A stretch of 64,000 nt of DNA from Rhizophagus irregularis (lineage: Eukaryota > Glomeromycota > Glomeromycetes > Glomerales > Glomeraceae), in contig NC_089432.1 in assembly GCF_026210795.1 (NCBI RefSeq), positions 4,154,001 to 4,218,000 on the forward strand. Reading direction: 5' to 3'. The position numbers and the translations under genes were made by a program. The notes beneath the pieces are model-generated. The model was not told where the DNA came from, ran no database searches, and saw nothing but the letters and a program-made list of their open reading frames with translations. Of the stretch, positions 1 through 11,029 are shown one piece after another (position 1 is the stretch's first letter; the number at the start of each line of letters is the position of its first letter).

Positions 1-42
1 CATGTCGGTGAAATGGCATTTTGGTGAAAAGCTGAAACGGAG

Positions 43-545
43 CCCCATAAAAAATTTTTCAGAAATGATCACGGGACTGGGTTTCTTTGGAATAAAATGA
101 TCATTTATAGGAGTTTTTTCATATAGGGAGTAGGTAAATTTCATATCGGTAAAATAGAAGTCAGCAAAATGGTGTTGGTTAATTTCACGTAATTGAAATG
201 GCTGTAACCCAATACGTCATCTTAATATAATCAAAACTATGAAAACAAATTTTAATCCTGTTAAATACTTAAATTAATGTTAATCACAAGGTTTAAAAAT
301 TCTCAAGGAATTAGAAAGATATTCTATAGTTTAGATTCAACAACTGTCTGACGTGTAGTATAGATTTTATTTCTCAAATTTTTTTTGCGGGTATTTATAT
401 TATGTTTTATTATCATTATAATTTGAACTCTTTCTTCAAACACATTATAATCTCCCTGTAAAAAATTTTTCAGAAAAATGATCACGTGTTTTGAGTTTCT
501 TCAGAATAAAAATTAGAAAGTGATTATTTATCTAAGTTTTTCCAA
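43..545. repeat. Diverged direct repeat pair flanking an F-box fragment
   Basis: Bases about 43-112 and 453-545 share a diverged stretch (cc, a short A-rich link, aaaaaatttttcag, then atgatcacg and a gtttctt..ggaataaaa block). The copies are about 410 bp apart and bracket the F-box fragment at 225-465. The origin is unknown; a small local duplication or old element ends are both possible. The similarity is by eye and imperfect. Confidence 0.45.
225..465 (-). pseudogene. Fragment of an F-box/LRR-like gene
   Basis: This stretch is alignable by eye with bases about 6430-6700 of the intact F-box-like gene on the minus strand. Shared runs include ataatcaaaactatgaaaac, ctcaaggaattagaaagat and attttatttctcaaattttt. 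Only about 80 codons of the middle of the gene are represented. The frame is broken by several indels, so no product is expected. It is another trace of the F-box family that accompanies the kinase-Sel1 genes. Confidence 0.7.
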
Positions 546-610
546 AATTTTTTTATAAGACCTGAGCCTGAGTTATTATTAGCAAATATATTTTTGAACG
601 GTATCCAGAC

Positions 611-977
611 TAGAGGTCTGCATTGACCACTATTTTACAACCCAGCCTGGCCCACACTTGGAAATTAACATAAAGTGCCCAGCCTGACCTGGACTTAAAA
701 TATCAAAAACCCAGCCTGGACCGGACCTGGACTTTTATTATATTATTTTGTTGTAAAAACAAAAAAATTGGCCAACTTAATTTTGGCCAGTTTTAATTTC
801 GGCCGGAATTAAGACGATTTTGGCCAGAATTACAAAAATCTGGGTTTGACGAAAATTCATGTGCCGGCCTGGACCCAGTCCGGGTGAATTTTGAAGAAAA
901 TTTGCCGGCCTAAACCCGGATCTGGGTCTGGGCCGGGTTAGGGTTTCCAGGTTCCAGGTCCCATTTGCAGACCTCTA
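611..977. mobile_element. hAT-like MITE A (367 bp)
   Basis: The ends are inverted: tagaggtctgca at 611-622 and tgcagacctcta at 966-977. The direct repeat ATCCAGAC flanks the element at 603-610 and 978-985. An 8-bp target duplication with short terminal inverted repeats is the signature of the hAT superfamily. The interior is unusually GC-rich for the window, with repeated CCAGCCTGG/GGCCGG-type motifs and inverted GGCC-AATT blocks. It has no coding capacity, so it is a non-autonomous element. Confidence 0.8.
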
Positions 978-985
978 ATCCAGAC

Positions 986-1603
986 TAGGATGGCAATGGT
1001 CACGGTTATTAACCAATCATAACCAGTTATGACCGTGATCGATATCATTCAGTCAAAGGCTTCTGACTGACTATTTACAGCAAATTCAAAATATATGGGA
1101 TACGAGCAATTTGATTGTTGGGTTGTCAGGGTTATTATATAATCTGATATACTACTTACTATTATACTCATATCATGATTGTCACGTGTTATTTATACTT
1201 TTCTAATAAATAACCTACTGCTGAGTAACCCAGCTACCTGACAACCTGACAATCAATTTTCTTAAGTTTCCCGTATATTTTGAATTTTACTGTAACTGAC
1301 TGTTTAACTGACCATTAACTGACCATTTAATCATTTAACACTTTTTTTATGAACTTAATCAATAAAAAAAGTTGTTATAACATTTCTTTAGTGGATTTAA
1401 TCAAAAAAAAAACACTTTAACATTTGTTCTTAATTAAATTCATTAAAAAAAATGGTTAAATGGTCAGTTAAACGGTTGGTTGAATGGTTCGTTCAACAGT
1501 CAGAAAAACAGTCAGTCAAAATGGTCAGTCGGTCAAAGGCCCTTAACCGGTAACCGGTTATGACTGACCGATAACTGATCGTGACCGACCATTGCCATCC
1601 CTA
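986..1603. mobile_element. hAT-like MITE B (618 bp), sharing the target duplication of MITE A
   Basis: The left end taggatggcaatggtc (986-1001) is inverted at the right end gaccattgccatcccta (1587-1603), with one base of difference in the G run. The flanking 8-bp direct repeats are ATCCAGAC at 978-985 and 1604-1611; the left copy is also the right-hand duplication of MITE A. The interior is largely a long imperfect inverted repeat rich in ACTGACC/GGTCAGT motifs and could fold as a hairpin. There is no ORF; it is non-autonomous. Confidence 0.8.
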
Positions 1604-1611
1604 ATCCAGAC

Positions 1612-3084
1612 TTTTCACTAAGTTCGTATTACTGAAACTCATTCCGAAGTTATTTTGCCAAAATGAAATTTCGCTGGAGTGATATCATTAAATTGAAGTT
1701 TTCAGATTTAATATTATCCAATCAAAAATTGTCACGTTTTAATTGATGATAAAGATATTAATATAGTATGATATTTTTGATTAATTATTTTTAATTAACA
1801 GTAAACAGTTAATATCAAATACACCTTTGACTAATTTAATTATTATTTTTGAAGAAATTATATGGTATATGAATTATTAACCTTAATTGAATAATTTCTA
1901 TAAAATAATTGACCTTATTAAAATTTTTATTAATAATGAGATTATCAGAAAATTTTTTGTTTTCTTATTAAAATATTTTAGTTGCCATCCTTTCAAGAAT
2001 TTCAATGATTTTTTTCTTCTAAATAAATACATTATTTATCACGGGTTATTTTTCCAATAGTAAATAGTAGACATGAATATAAAGATTCTTCAGTTTATTT
2101 CTGAAAAATATTCCAAGATTTTTTTAATAATACAATGCATACTTTGGAAGTGATCTATTGTTTTCTTTTTTATTTAAAGGTAAAAAAATTGAACAAAGAA
2201 AGCGACTTATTCATAATTTACATCATGCGATTTAATTTATATTTATAATAATTATGTATTTTCTTTTTATTCTAATCCCTTATCTTTAAAAATAATATGA
2301 CTTATTTATAATTGTTTTGCTTTGTATTCTATTTTCGCTAAAATTTAATTTATCTTTCTTTAAAAAATCACCTATGCAAATGATAAATTAGAAAAAAATA
2401 AATGGATAATTATCTAAATGAATATTATTAAACTAATTAACTAATATGTATCATATTATGAAAATTCTCATTCAATTTAGATTTGGAATTCCAATATTAT
2501 GAAAGAATTATATTCCGTAAAAGAAAAGCTTTTGAATGATTAAAATACTAAAATATAAATAAATTAGAATGAAATGTTACACTACTAAAATTCAATAATA
2601 ATCATTGCATTTTTATAATTGTTAGTAATAAGCATAGTTATAAGTAAGGTTAAAAAACTTTTAATTAATTAATTTATTTATTCTTTTTATTTTGATGAGA
2701 AAGGTTAGAAAAAGCTATTAAAAATCATTTTGTATAGAATATGATCCGAAAACTGACTAGCAACTTTCTTTTAGAGATTTATGTTTTACTTATTATTATC
2801 TTTTACAATTGAGTTTTTCCCTATAATTTATTTTTACATTTTTAAACTTTTAATGTTTGAAAGACATTTTAATTTCAAAAGAAAAATATTATGACATAAA
2901 CAAAAATATAAAAGAAATTTACTATATAAAAATGATTATATAAAATAGATAAAATTATAACAATCCATTTATTTATATTTTAAAGCAGTATATTTATAAT
3001 CTTATAAAAAAAAAAATACTGTAATTCTGTAAATAAATAAATTTAAGATTTACAATTGAATAATTAAAGAAAAATTATTATAAA
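1612..3084. other. Intergenic; 3' flank shared with other kinase-Sel1 genes
   Basis: No ORF here is credible. Seen in reverse complement, parts of this stretch match the downstream flanks of the plus-strand kinase-Sel1 genes. Examples are an AATTATGAATAAGTCGC block near 2195-2215 (compare 20815 and 27075), an actcaattgtaaaagataat block near 2795-2815 (compare 20228) and an atactgctttaaaatataaat block near 2975-2995 (compare 25700 and 34840). It is therefore the duplicated 3' flank of the minus-strand kinase gene. Confidence 0.6.
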
Positions 3085-5274
3085 TTATTGATTTTTTTGA
3101 AGTTCCTTTAATTTATTTTGTGCATCTTGATCTCCTTGTTTGGCAGATTTTTCATACCAATAAATTGCTTTACCTATATCTTTTGTAATTCCATTTCCTT
3201 TTTCATACATTAAAGCAAGATTATATTGTGCATCATTATATCCTAAATTTGCAGCATTTTGATATAATTCAAAAGTTTTATTATAATCTTTTTCAATACC
3301 AATTCCATTTTTATAAAAATAACCAAGATTAAATATTGCTATTACATTTCCATCATTTGCAGCTTTTCCATACAAATAAAAAGCCTTTTTAAAATCTTTT
3401 TCAACACCTATTCCATTTTCATAACAATAACCAAGACTTAATTGACCATATGATAAATTTTCATTAGCCACTTTTTCATGATATTCAAAAGCTAATTTAT
3501 CATTTTTCATAGTTCCATGTCCAAGTCTATAACAATGACCAATATATTGTTGTGTCAATATATGATTTTTCTCTGATGTATTAATATACAAATTAAATGC
3601 TTTCTCATCATTTCTATTTGTTACAATTCCATAATGATTAAAATATCCAAGAATAAAAATAGAATTAGAACTATTTTGATTATTTAATAACCAATTATAA
3701 AATTCTTGTGAATTTATATTATGATTATAAAAATATTCAATAACTCGTTTTCTTGATTCCTTTTCAATTCCTTTAATATTTAATTCAGTAATAAAGTCAT
3801 TTATTTCATTAGCTATCATGTTAAAATCTTTTTCAGTTGAATGATTTTCTTGTTTACTTGATATTGCCATAGAATCAATTTCTTTTGTATTCATTTTATT
3901 AAAATTTTGAATAAGTTGAGATAAATCTCCTTGCAATTCTGAATTATTACTGCTTGAAGAATTCTCATTAAGTTCTAATTCATTTGATATTTGATGATCT
4001 TCTACTATTACATCTTTTTTTGTAATTATTGAATTTAACCAATCAACTACTTGATATATAGTTGGACGATTATCTGGTTCCCCATTCCAACATTCTAAAA
4101 GCAAGCATAATTGAGAATTAATAACATTCAAATTACAAAAATTTTAAAACATAAAATTATTACTTACTGGTATAAATTTTAACATATTCATCAGGTGTAT
4201 CAGGAACAACAGTTTCTCTATGACCTTGCGAAATATCCAAAGCTAAACCAATGTCATATTGTTCACCTTCAACATAAAAAGGAGGTTTCCCGCTGGATAT
4301 CTCCCATAGTAATACGCCCAAACTATAAATATCGCTTTTTTCATTTAATGAATACATTTGTGTTGATTGGTTATTATTTCTTCGTCTACTAAAACTTTTT
4401 GGGTCGACGTAAGGAACTATCCCAAATAATTTAGATTGAAAATTTGATGATGCTCCAATCCTTTTGGATAATCCAAAATCCGCTAATTTAATTGTGTTAT
4501 TACGTACAAGTATATTACAGGAGTGCTATTAATAAATGTATATTCAGATAAGTAATACAGTATAATATTATTAATAATCGAATAATCTTAAATAAATTAC
4601 CAAATCACGATGCACTATTCCTTCGTTATGTAAGCATGATACAGCGCAAGATAACTGGTGTGCCATTTTATATTTGTCGTCCCAAGAAAGTTTAGTAAAG
4701 TTTTCCTTCAAATAACACCGAAGATTACCACCGTCAGCGTACTCCATTACTAACCAATAATTATTATGATTATCTAATGAAAAAAAAAAATCATTAAAAT
4801 GCATTTTTTTGAATTTTGCGATTAACAAGAATATCATATTTATTAAAAATAATTTCGGTCAATAATACCTGTCTCGAGTTTTGTTATCCCATAGCAACGA
4901 ATAATGTTATCATGAAAATCAACTTCTCGTTGAATTTTTAACTAAAATAAAATTTAAATATTTAAAAATAAGTATAATATTAAATAAATATAATCATAAA
5001 CGAAAAAAATTATTTCATATTAAATTACCTCACGAACAATTTCTTTCACGGTGACGTTATCAAGACTAAAAAAAGATTTTAACGCAAATTGTTTTTCTGA
5101 TCTTTTCCAATTTGCACGATATACTTTCCCGAAACCTCCGGTACCAATGTGTTGAATATTATTAAATTGGTTGTATTCATAATATTTAAAATATTCTTTA
5201 TCAACAGCTTCCTCAATCCAACTGACCCATTCATTTGTATACTCGGTATCTTGCATTTTGATATTATCGGACAT
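3085..5274 (-). CDS. TKL-type protein kinase with C-terminal Sel1 repeats
   Basis: Five exons on the minus strand: 5274-5029, 4941-4869, 4773-4601, 4525-4168 and 4094-3085. All introns are GT-AG and the joined frame gives 619 residues. The kinase domain (about residues 30-300) has the glycine loop GTGGFGKV, lysine in FALKSF, catalytic HRDLHSCN, DFG in KLADFGLSK, and PYVDPK in place of APE. After a linker, about 5-6 Sel1 repeats (about 423-615) with GxG and KAFxLYxKAA signatures probably form a helical scaffold for protein contacts. The paralogues start at the seventh codon of this frame (MQDTEY, 5256), which may be the true start. The promoter block shared with three paralogues lies just upstream, and an F-box gene lies beyond it. 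A cytosolic Ser/Thr or dual-specificity signalling role is inferred from family; the substrate is unknown. Confidence 0.88.
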
Positions 5275-5399
5275 TATTGAACGTATTGAATAATGATAAG
5301 TTAGCAGTAAAATTAGAAAAAAAAAAAATTATTAAAGTTTATTGTGTATACCTATTTTATATTTTTTTTTTCTCCGATGATAGTCGTACAAGCGTACGG

Positions 5400-5498
5400 C
5401 GTGATTTAGTATTACCTGCTACCAAACAATCAGTCGATGTTCACATGTTCACCTTGATACCGCAGTACGCAGTAATTTCACTTTATATAATGACGTCA
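5400..5498 (-). promoter_or_regulatory. Conserved promoter block with TGACGTCA
   Basis: Read on the minus strand, this contains the palindrome TGACGTCA (5491-5498), then ctgcgtactgcggtatcaag, ttgtttggtagcaggtaata and a gtacgactatcatcgg box, ending about 110 bp upstream of the kinase start. The same ordered boxes precede the kinase genes at 16927, 23351 and 32524. TGACGTCA is the consensus site of CREB/ATF-type bZIP factors; binding here is inferred, not shown. Confidence 0.65.
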
Positions 5499-5627
5499 TC
5501 AAGAAATTTTGAAAAACAACAATATTGTTAAATGTCATATCGTAAAAAGAATATATTAAAAGTATTAATCCACATAATTATTTACAGAGTAATTATATTA
5601 AGATATATACAACTATCTTGATAAAAA

Positions 5628-7379
5628 TCAAATTTTTTTGTTCGTTATAAAAGTTGAAGTTATTTGAATAAAATTGAATAAATGATCACTACCACAATCA
5701 TTCCAACAACATATTGGAGTCTTTTTAAAATGTGTTGTTATAAGATGAAAATAAGAATATTCTAATTTATCAAATATATCATTACAAAGTTTACATTTAT
5801 ATTGTTTAGAATATTTAAAAATATAATTTGATTTAATATAAATGTAATAAATGTTATTTTTTGAAAAAAATTCTAATGGTTTTCTTCCCATTTCTTTCCA
5901 TAAATTAAAAAAATTTTCTAATTCTAAATTAGAGAATTTCCATTCACCAATTAAATGAATATTAATTAAAAGGGGGGATGATGATTTTATAGCTAATAAA
6001 TGTAAAATTTTTTTGGTTAAAATATTATTAAATGATTTTGTGGCGTAAATGATGATTTTTTTGAGTTTTGAACAAGATTTCAATAAATCTTCAAATTCTT
6101 CCAAAGATGTCGATCCCAACCACACCGGTAAAACTTCAATATTTGAACACACCATTTTAATCGCGTGAAGATAATATTCAATTGACAATGGTGATGGAGA
6201 TGTATTTCGTGATAACAATGTTGTATCAATCGTATATGTTGTATTGTTCGTTATCACTTCAATTGCATTATTCGTATGAGGACGAATATTAAGAATTTTT
6301 AAAGTATCTTTTGTTGTTTCTATTAATTTAGCAACAAATATTAAATCTTTCTCTCTAAAATTTAGTAAAGAAAGAATTTCAAGTTTTGATAAATAGACTC
6401 CTTTAAAATTATTATCATTAACATCATCTTCATTATAATCAAAACTATGAAAACAAATTTTTAATTCTGTTAAATTAATAAAATTTGTAATTGCTTGAAT
6501 TGGCAAATAAGTACAATTACAAAGTTCAAGAATTCTTAAAGAATTAGAAAGATGTTCGATAGTTTTCTTTTTAAAAAGATTCACCATCGATCTGACGTAA
6601 ATAAATTTTATTTCTCTCAAATTTTTTTGCGAGAGAATTAAAGTACTAATATTATCATTATATTTCGAATTTTCTTCAGACATAATACTAATATCTTCTG
6701 AATCAGAATCCGAAAGATCACTTATAGTACTATTATGATAAATTGAATTTTCAGATTCAATATTATCTAAACAAAATTCAATACGTTTTAAATTATGAAT
6801 ATTTTTTGATAATTCAAGAATAATTTCTTCAGGACAAGTAATAATATTAATCTTTAAAATTGAAAGTGATAATAATGATCTTTTTGATATAGAAAATTCA
6901 AAAATATTAAAATTTGGCATATCAAGATATTTAATTTTTGAACATCTTTTCATAAAAAATGACCAAAATTTTTTTTGATATTTTTGAATAATTTTTTTAT
7001 CATCAATATTACCAAATATACCTTTGATTAATTTATTTATTACATCTAAAGAAATTATTTGAATATATAAAACGTAATTGAATAATGGTTGTTTTTGTAA
7101 TAATAATAAAAGATCTTTATTAAATTTTTTTAATAAGAAGGGAGAATTTTTGATTTCTTGTAAAAAACATTTAATTATAGTTCTTCCAAGTATATTCCAA
7201 TAATTTTTTTCTTTTGAATCGATACATTTTAAATCAATATTTATCCAAGGATTTCTCCATAATATTGGTATAACAAATCGACAAAATAATCTATTGGTAA
7301 GTAAACATGAATATAATGATCTTTTATCTTCTGAAAGATATTCGATGATTTCTCTAATACAATCTTCAGAGAGTGACAT
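5628..7379 (-). CDS. F-box/LRR-like protein with Cys/His-rich C-terminus
   Basis: A single uninterrupted frame of 583 residues. The N-terminus (about 1-48) has the F-box pattern: an acidic start, EIIEYLSED, SLYSCLLTNRLFCRFVIPILW and a following Pro/Trp. F-box proteins bind Skp1 and act as substrate receptors in SCF ubiquitin ligases. The middle consists of irregular leucine/isoleucine-rich repeats that would form the substrate-binding surface. An acidic Ser-rich loop (about 215-240, SDLSDSDSEDIS) interrupts them. Near the C-terminus CKLCNDIF, HLITTH and CCWNDCG resemble a C2H2-like zinc site. It lies on the same strand as, and just upstream of, the kinase-Sel1 gene at 3085-5274. Degraded copies sit upstream of four other kinase genes here. 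This is the only intact copy in the window. Confidence 0.85.
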   Translation of the reverse strand: MSLSEDCIREIIEYLSEDKRSLYSCLLTNRLFCRFVIPILWRNPWINIDLKCIDSKEKNYWNILGRTIIKCFLQEIKNSPFLLKKFNKDLLLLLQKQPLFNYVLYIQIISLDVINKLIKGIFGNIDDKKIIQKYQKKFWSFFMKRCSKIKYLDMPNFNIFEFSISKRSLLSLSILKINIITCPEEIILELSKNIHNLKRIEFCLDNIESENSIYHNSTISDLSDSDSEDISIMSEENSKYNDNISTLILSQKNLREIKFIYVRSMVNLFKKKTIEHLSNSLRILELCNCTYLPIQAITNFINLTELKICFHSFDYNEDDVNDNNFKGVYLSKLEILSLLNFREKDLIFVAKLIETTKDTLKILNIRPHTNNAIEVITNNTTYTIDTTLLSRNTSPSPLSIEYYLHAIKMVCSNIEVLPVWLGSTSLEEFEDLLKSCSKLKKIIIYATKSFNNILTKKILHLLAIKSSSPLLINIHLIGEWKFSNLELENFFNLWKEMGRKPLEFFSKNNIYYIYIKSNYIFKYSKQYKCKLCNDIFDKLEYSYFHLITTHFKKTPICCWNDCGSDHLFNFIQITSTFITNKKI

Positions 7380-8373
7380 TATGAATTGAATCGAAAAAGA
7401 TTTGTTTAATGAATAAAAGATAGAAAGGAAAAATGGGTATTATTTATAATAATTTTCTTGGACGCGTTAATTACATAATCGATGTATCGGACGTTAAAAA
7501 TTTTCATTTATTCAAATAAGGAAAATAAGATTATAAAGTTAAACTCGAGGATTTTAACAGAACCAATTTATATAGTAGAATAAGAATAAACTTCCGAAAT
7601 TCGTTTAAACTTTAAACTTACATCAAAAATGATAATCAATTTCCAAAATTATACTGCGGAGAATGATTTGATCCTCGTGATACAATTAAATATTATAGGG
7701 CCGTCAAAAATTTCCCTTCCACAAATATCTAATAAAAGTATTATTATATTATGCAGTAAGGAAATTTCAGATACCGAACTCATTAAACAATAGTTATTAT
7801 TAGAATATAACTACGCTTATTATGCACAAATTTCTGTCGCACAAAAAATTTTTTCGTTACACAAACAGAAATTACACTCTTTTTGTCGGTAAATGGTCAA
7901 ATAATGGTTCAAAAAAATTCCGCCTAAGAAGAATTCACGTTTCACAATGATTTGATTTAATGTTTAAAGAATCCAATTCAGTCTTATCAATCATAATTTC
8001 AAATGTTGAAAAAAATAATCGGTGTTTGATCAACGCTGGATTTATTGATCACATTCCTGATATAGGAGTTTTAAAAGTAAGAGGGTTAAGTTTTCTTTGT
8101 TTAAAATCCTGTTCAATTACATATGTGGCTGTGGCTCAAAACGCCTGCAAGTAATTGTTAATTCTACAGGTTGATCCTAAAGAAGTATTCTTCTAATATT
8201 ATTGAGGAACAATTTGTTTATTAAAAAAACAAGAATGACACCATACTTGGAAACGACCATACTAATTTTATATAAATAGCATAAAAAAAAAATTTAATTT
8301 TTTTTTTAAAAAAAAAGTCTTTTTTTCTCGTTATCGTTAACCCGCAATAATAATAATAAATTTTATATTCATC
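7380..8373. other. Divergent intergenic region between the F-box gene and a kinase gene
   Basis: This is the head-to-head spacer of the F-box gene (minus) and the kinase gene starting at 8374 (plus). It holds a short open frame (7960-8154, 64 codons) with no recognisable domain, which I do not call. A T10A9 palindrome at 8298-8316 lies about 60 bp upstream of the kinase start. I see no TGACGTCA block here, unlike four of the paralogous kinases. Confidence 0.5.
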
Positions 8374-10408
8374 ATGTCATATAATACCGAAACTAATGAA
8401 TGGGTTAATTGGGTTGAGGAAGCTATTTCTAAGAAGCGTATTGTACATTACGAATATGAATATTTTAGGAATATTAAAGAAATTGGTACCAGTGACCTTG
8501 GGAAAGTTTATCGTGCAAATTGGAAAAATAATTTTCAATTTTTTGGATTGAAATCTCTTTCTAATATTAATGATAATGCCATTAAAGAAATTATTAATGA
8601 GGTAAATTAAATAAATTTTTGCTTTTTTTTTTTAAAAAAAAAACCTTTTATATTTATATTTCGTTTAAATTTAAATTAGCTTGAACTTTATCGTAAAATT
8701 GATTCTCATGAAAATATTATTAATTTTTACGGGATCACCATTGCGGATCAAGGTATGCTGCGTCGTTAATATTTTTGTTAAAATATAATAAAACCATAAT
8801 AAAAAAAAAAAATTTTTTTAATTTAATTTAGAAAACCAATTTGGTAAAATTCAGAAATATTTATTGGTAATGGATTATATTGAAGGTGAAACTCTTGAAG
8901 AATATTTAAAGGAAAATTTTCATAATCTCACATGGAGAAAAAAATCCGATTTAGCGTACCAATTGGCTCGCGTTGTTTCGTACTTGCATCACAAAGGAAT
9001 CACACACCGTGACCTGGTAATTATTATTGAGATACTTATTAATAAAAAATTTATGATTATTTAATTAATTTAAACCTTTTTAATAGAATTCTGGTAATAT
9101 AATAGTTTATCAAAATACCGTCAAGATAGCTGATTTTGGGTTGTCAAAACGAATTAAGGAAGCGACATCTAAGAAGAAAATAGATTTATTCGGCGTAATT
9201 CCTTATATTGATCCAAAAAGATTCGACAAACAATTGTATCCATTAGATGAAAAAAAAAGTGATGTATACAGTGTTGGAGTGCTCTTATGGGAAATATCAA
9301 GCGGAAAGCCTCCCTTTTATGTAGAAGGTCAACCATATAATAATAATTTGGCTGTAAAAATTTTACAAGGTTACAGAGAACCAATTGTTCCTGATACTCC
9401 TGCAGATTATGTTAAACTATATACTGGTAAGTTTATCGTTATTTAATTAATATTTTACATAAAATAAAGAGTAATGACGTACGTATATTTCATTATCTAG
9501 AATGTTGGGACGGCGAACCAGATAATCGACCATCTATGAACAATGTTGTTAATAGATTAAGAATAATTAATTTACAATCAGGTGCGAGGAAAACGAGTGT
9601 AAATAACCAATTAACGAATGAACGTACGAATTTAAACGGAAACGAAAATTCATCAAATAATATATCATATCAAATTATTGTTAATAAAACAACAGAATAC
9701 ATATTTGAGACGATAAATAAAGGATTATTAGGAAAACTTCATATTCTTGATTATTTTAAAAATAATAATATCAATTCACAAGAAATTTATGATTGGTTAA
9801 TAAATAATCAGGAGAATTCAAATTCGAATTTTTTATTGGGATATTTTAATTATTATGGAGTTGCAACGAATGAAAATCATGAAGTTGCATTTAAATTATT
9901 TTTAAAAGCGTCAGAAAAAGATCATATATTAGCACAATCTTATGTTGGTAAATTTTATCAATATGGATTAGGAACAACAAAAAATGAGAAATTAGCTTTT
10001 GAATATTTTGAAAAATTGGCATATAGGAATTATGCTATAGGACAAGTAGATATTGGATATTGTTATAGTCAAGGCGTAGGTACGGGAAAAGATTCAAATA
10101 AGGCCGTTTTTTGGTATGAAAAGGCTGTAAAAAATAAAAGTATAGTAGCCATGAGTAATCTGGGTACTAAATATAAAAATGGGGAAGGAATTATTAGAGA
10201 TGATAAAAAAGCTTTTGAATTGTTTAAAAAATCAGCTGAAGGAGGTTATTTATACGGAATGAAAATGTTGGCATATTGTTATGATAATGGAATTGGAACA
10301 AATATCGATAAGCAAAAAGCAACTGAAATACATCAAAAGATTATGAATAAGAAAAAAAATGAATCTTCTGACGAGTTAACTCGTAAGTCAAAACGAGTCA
10401 AAGTTTAA
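8374..10408 (+). CDS. TKL-type kinase with Sel1 repeats, degenerate glycine loop
   Basis: Five exons: 8374-8601, 8680-8752, 8832-9016, 9087-9426 and 9501-10408, giving 577 residues. Intron positions and phases match those of the other kinase-Sel1 genes. The kinase part keeps the VAIK-type lysine (FGLKSL), HRDLNSGN, DFG ([10 protein letters not shown]) and PYIDPK in the APE position. The glycine loop reads IGTSDLGKV, so only two of the three loop glycines remain and an acidic residue sits in the loop; ATP binding may be weakened. Sel1 repeats run from about residue 384 to 560. The tail TRKSKRVKV is basic and could be a nuclear localisation signal (inference). This gene belongs to a branch without the TGACGTCA promoter block. 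Low activity or a pseudokinase is possible. Confidence 0.87.
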
Positions 10409-11029
10409 TATAAATATAAAATAATATGAAAATATATTTGATATTTTATTATGATAAGTTTTTTACGTTATTTACGTTATTTACGAATATTAAGTTCAAA
10501 ATATTTAATAATAAAAAGAAGTAAAAAAAAAAAATATTAAAATAATAAAATTTTTATACTGTATTTATTCTATAAATGTAAAACTATATGTTGTTTCATA
10601 AATCTAAAAATAACCGAATTTTCTTTACTGTGCTGAAACTTGCGAATCTCATTATACAAATCTTACATTTTTTCATAGATAAGTTGGAGTGAATTTTAAT
10701 TTTATAAACGGAACAACATTTTGAAAAATTTAATTTGTCAATCATTGCAAGTTAATTTATGATTTAATTAACCGGTTAAGTCCATATTAACCGTTAAGAT
10801 TTTTTTACAACATATATTACTATATTTATTATTTTAACTGCGTCTTATAAATCAAATTTAAAAAATAATAAAAGATATACACCAGTTTATATACGCATCG
10901 CTTAGTTCTTCATTGTTGTTTGTGAGAGAAAGTTCTTGAATAACTGGATCTAATTTTTAATGCGTTTTCCTATTTTTTAATTAGAAAGATAAATAAATAT
11001 AAATAACAAATTTTATTAATATTTTAAAA

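Noticed and set aside
7960-8154. Short frame of 64 codons between the F-box and kinase genes
   Set aside because: No domain, no homologue in the other duplicated units, and a length expected by chance.
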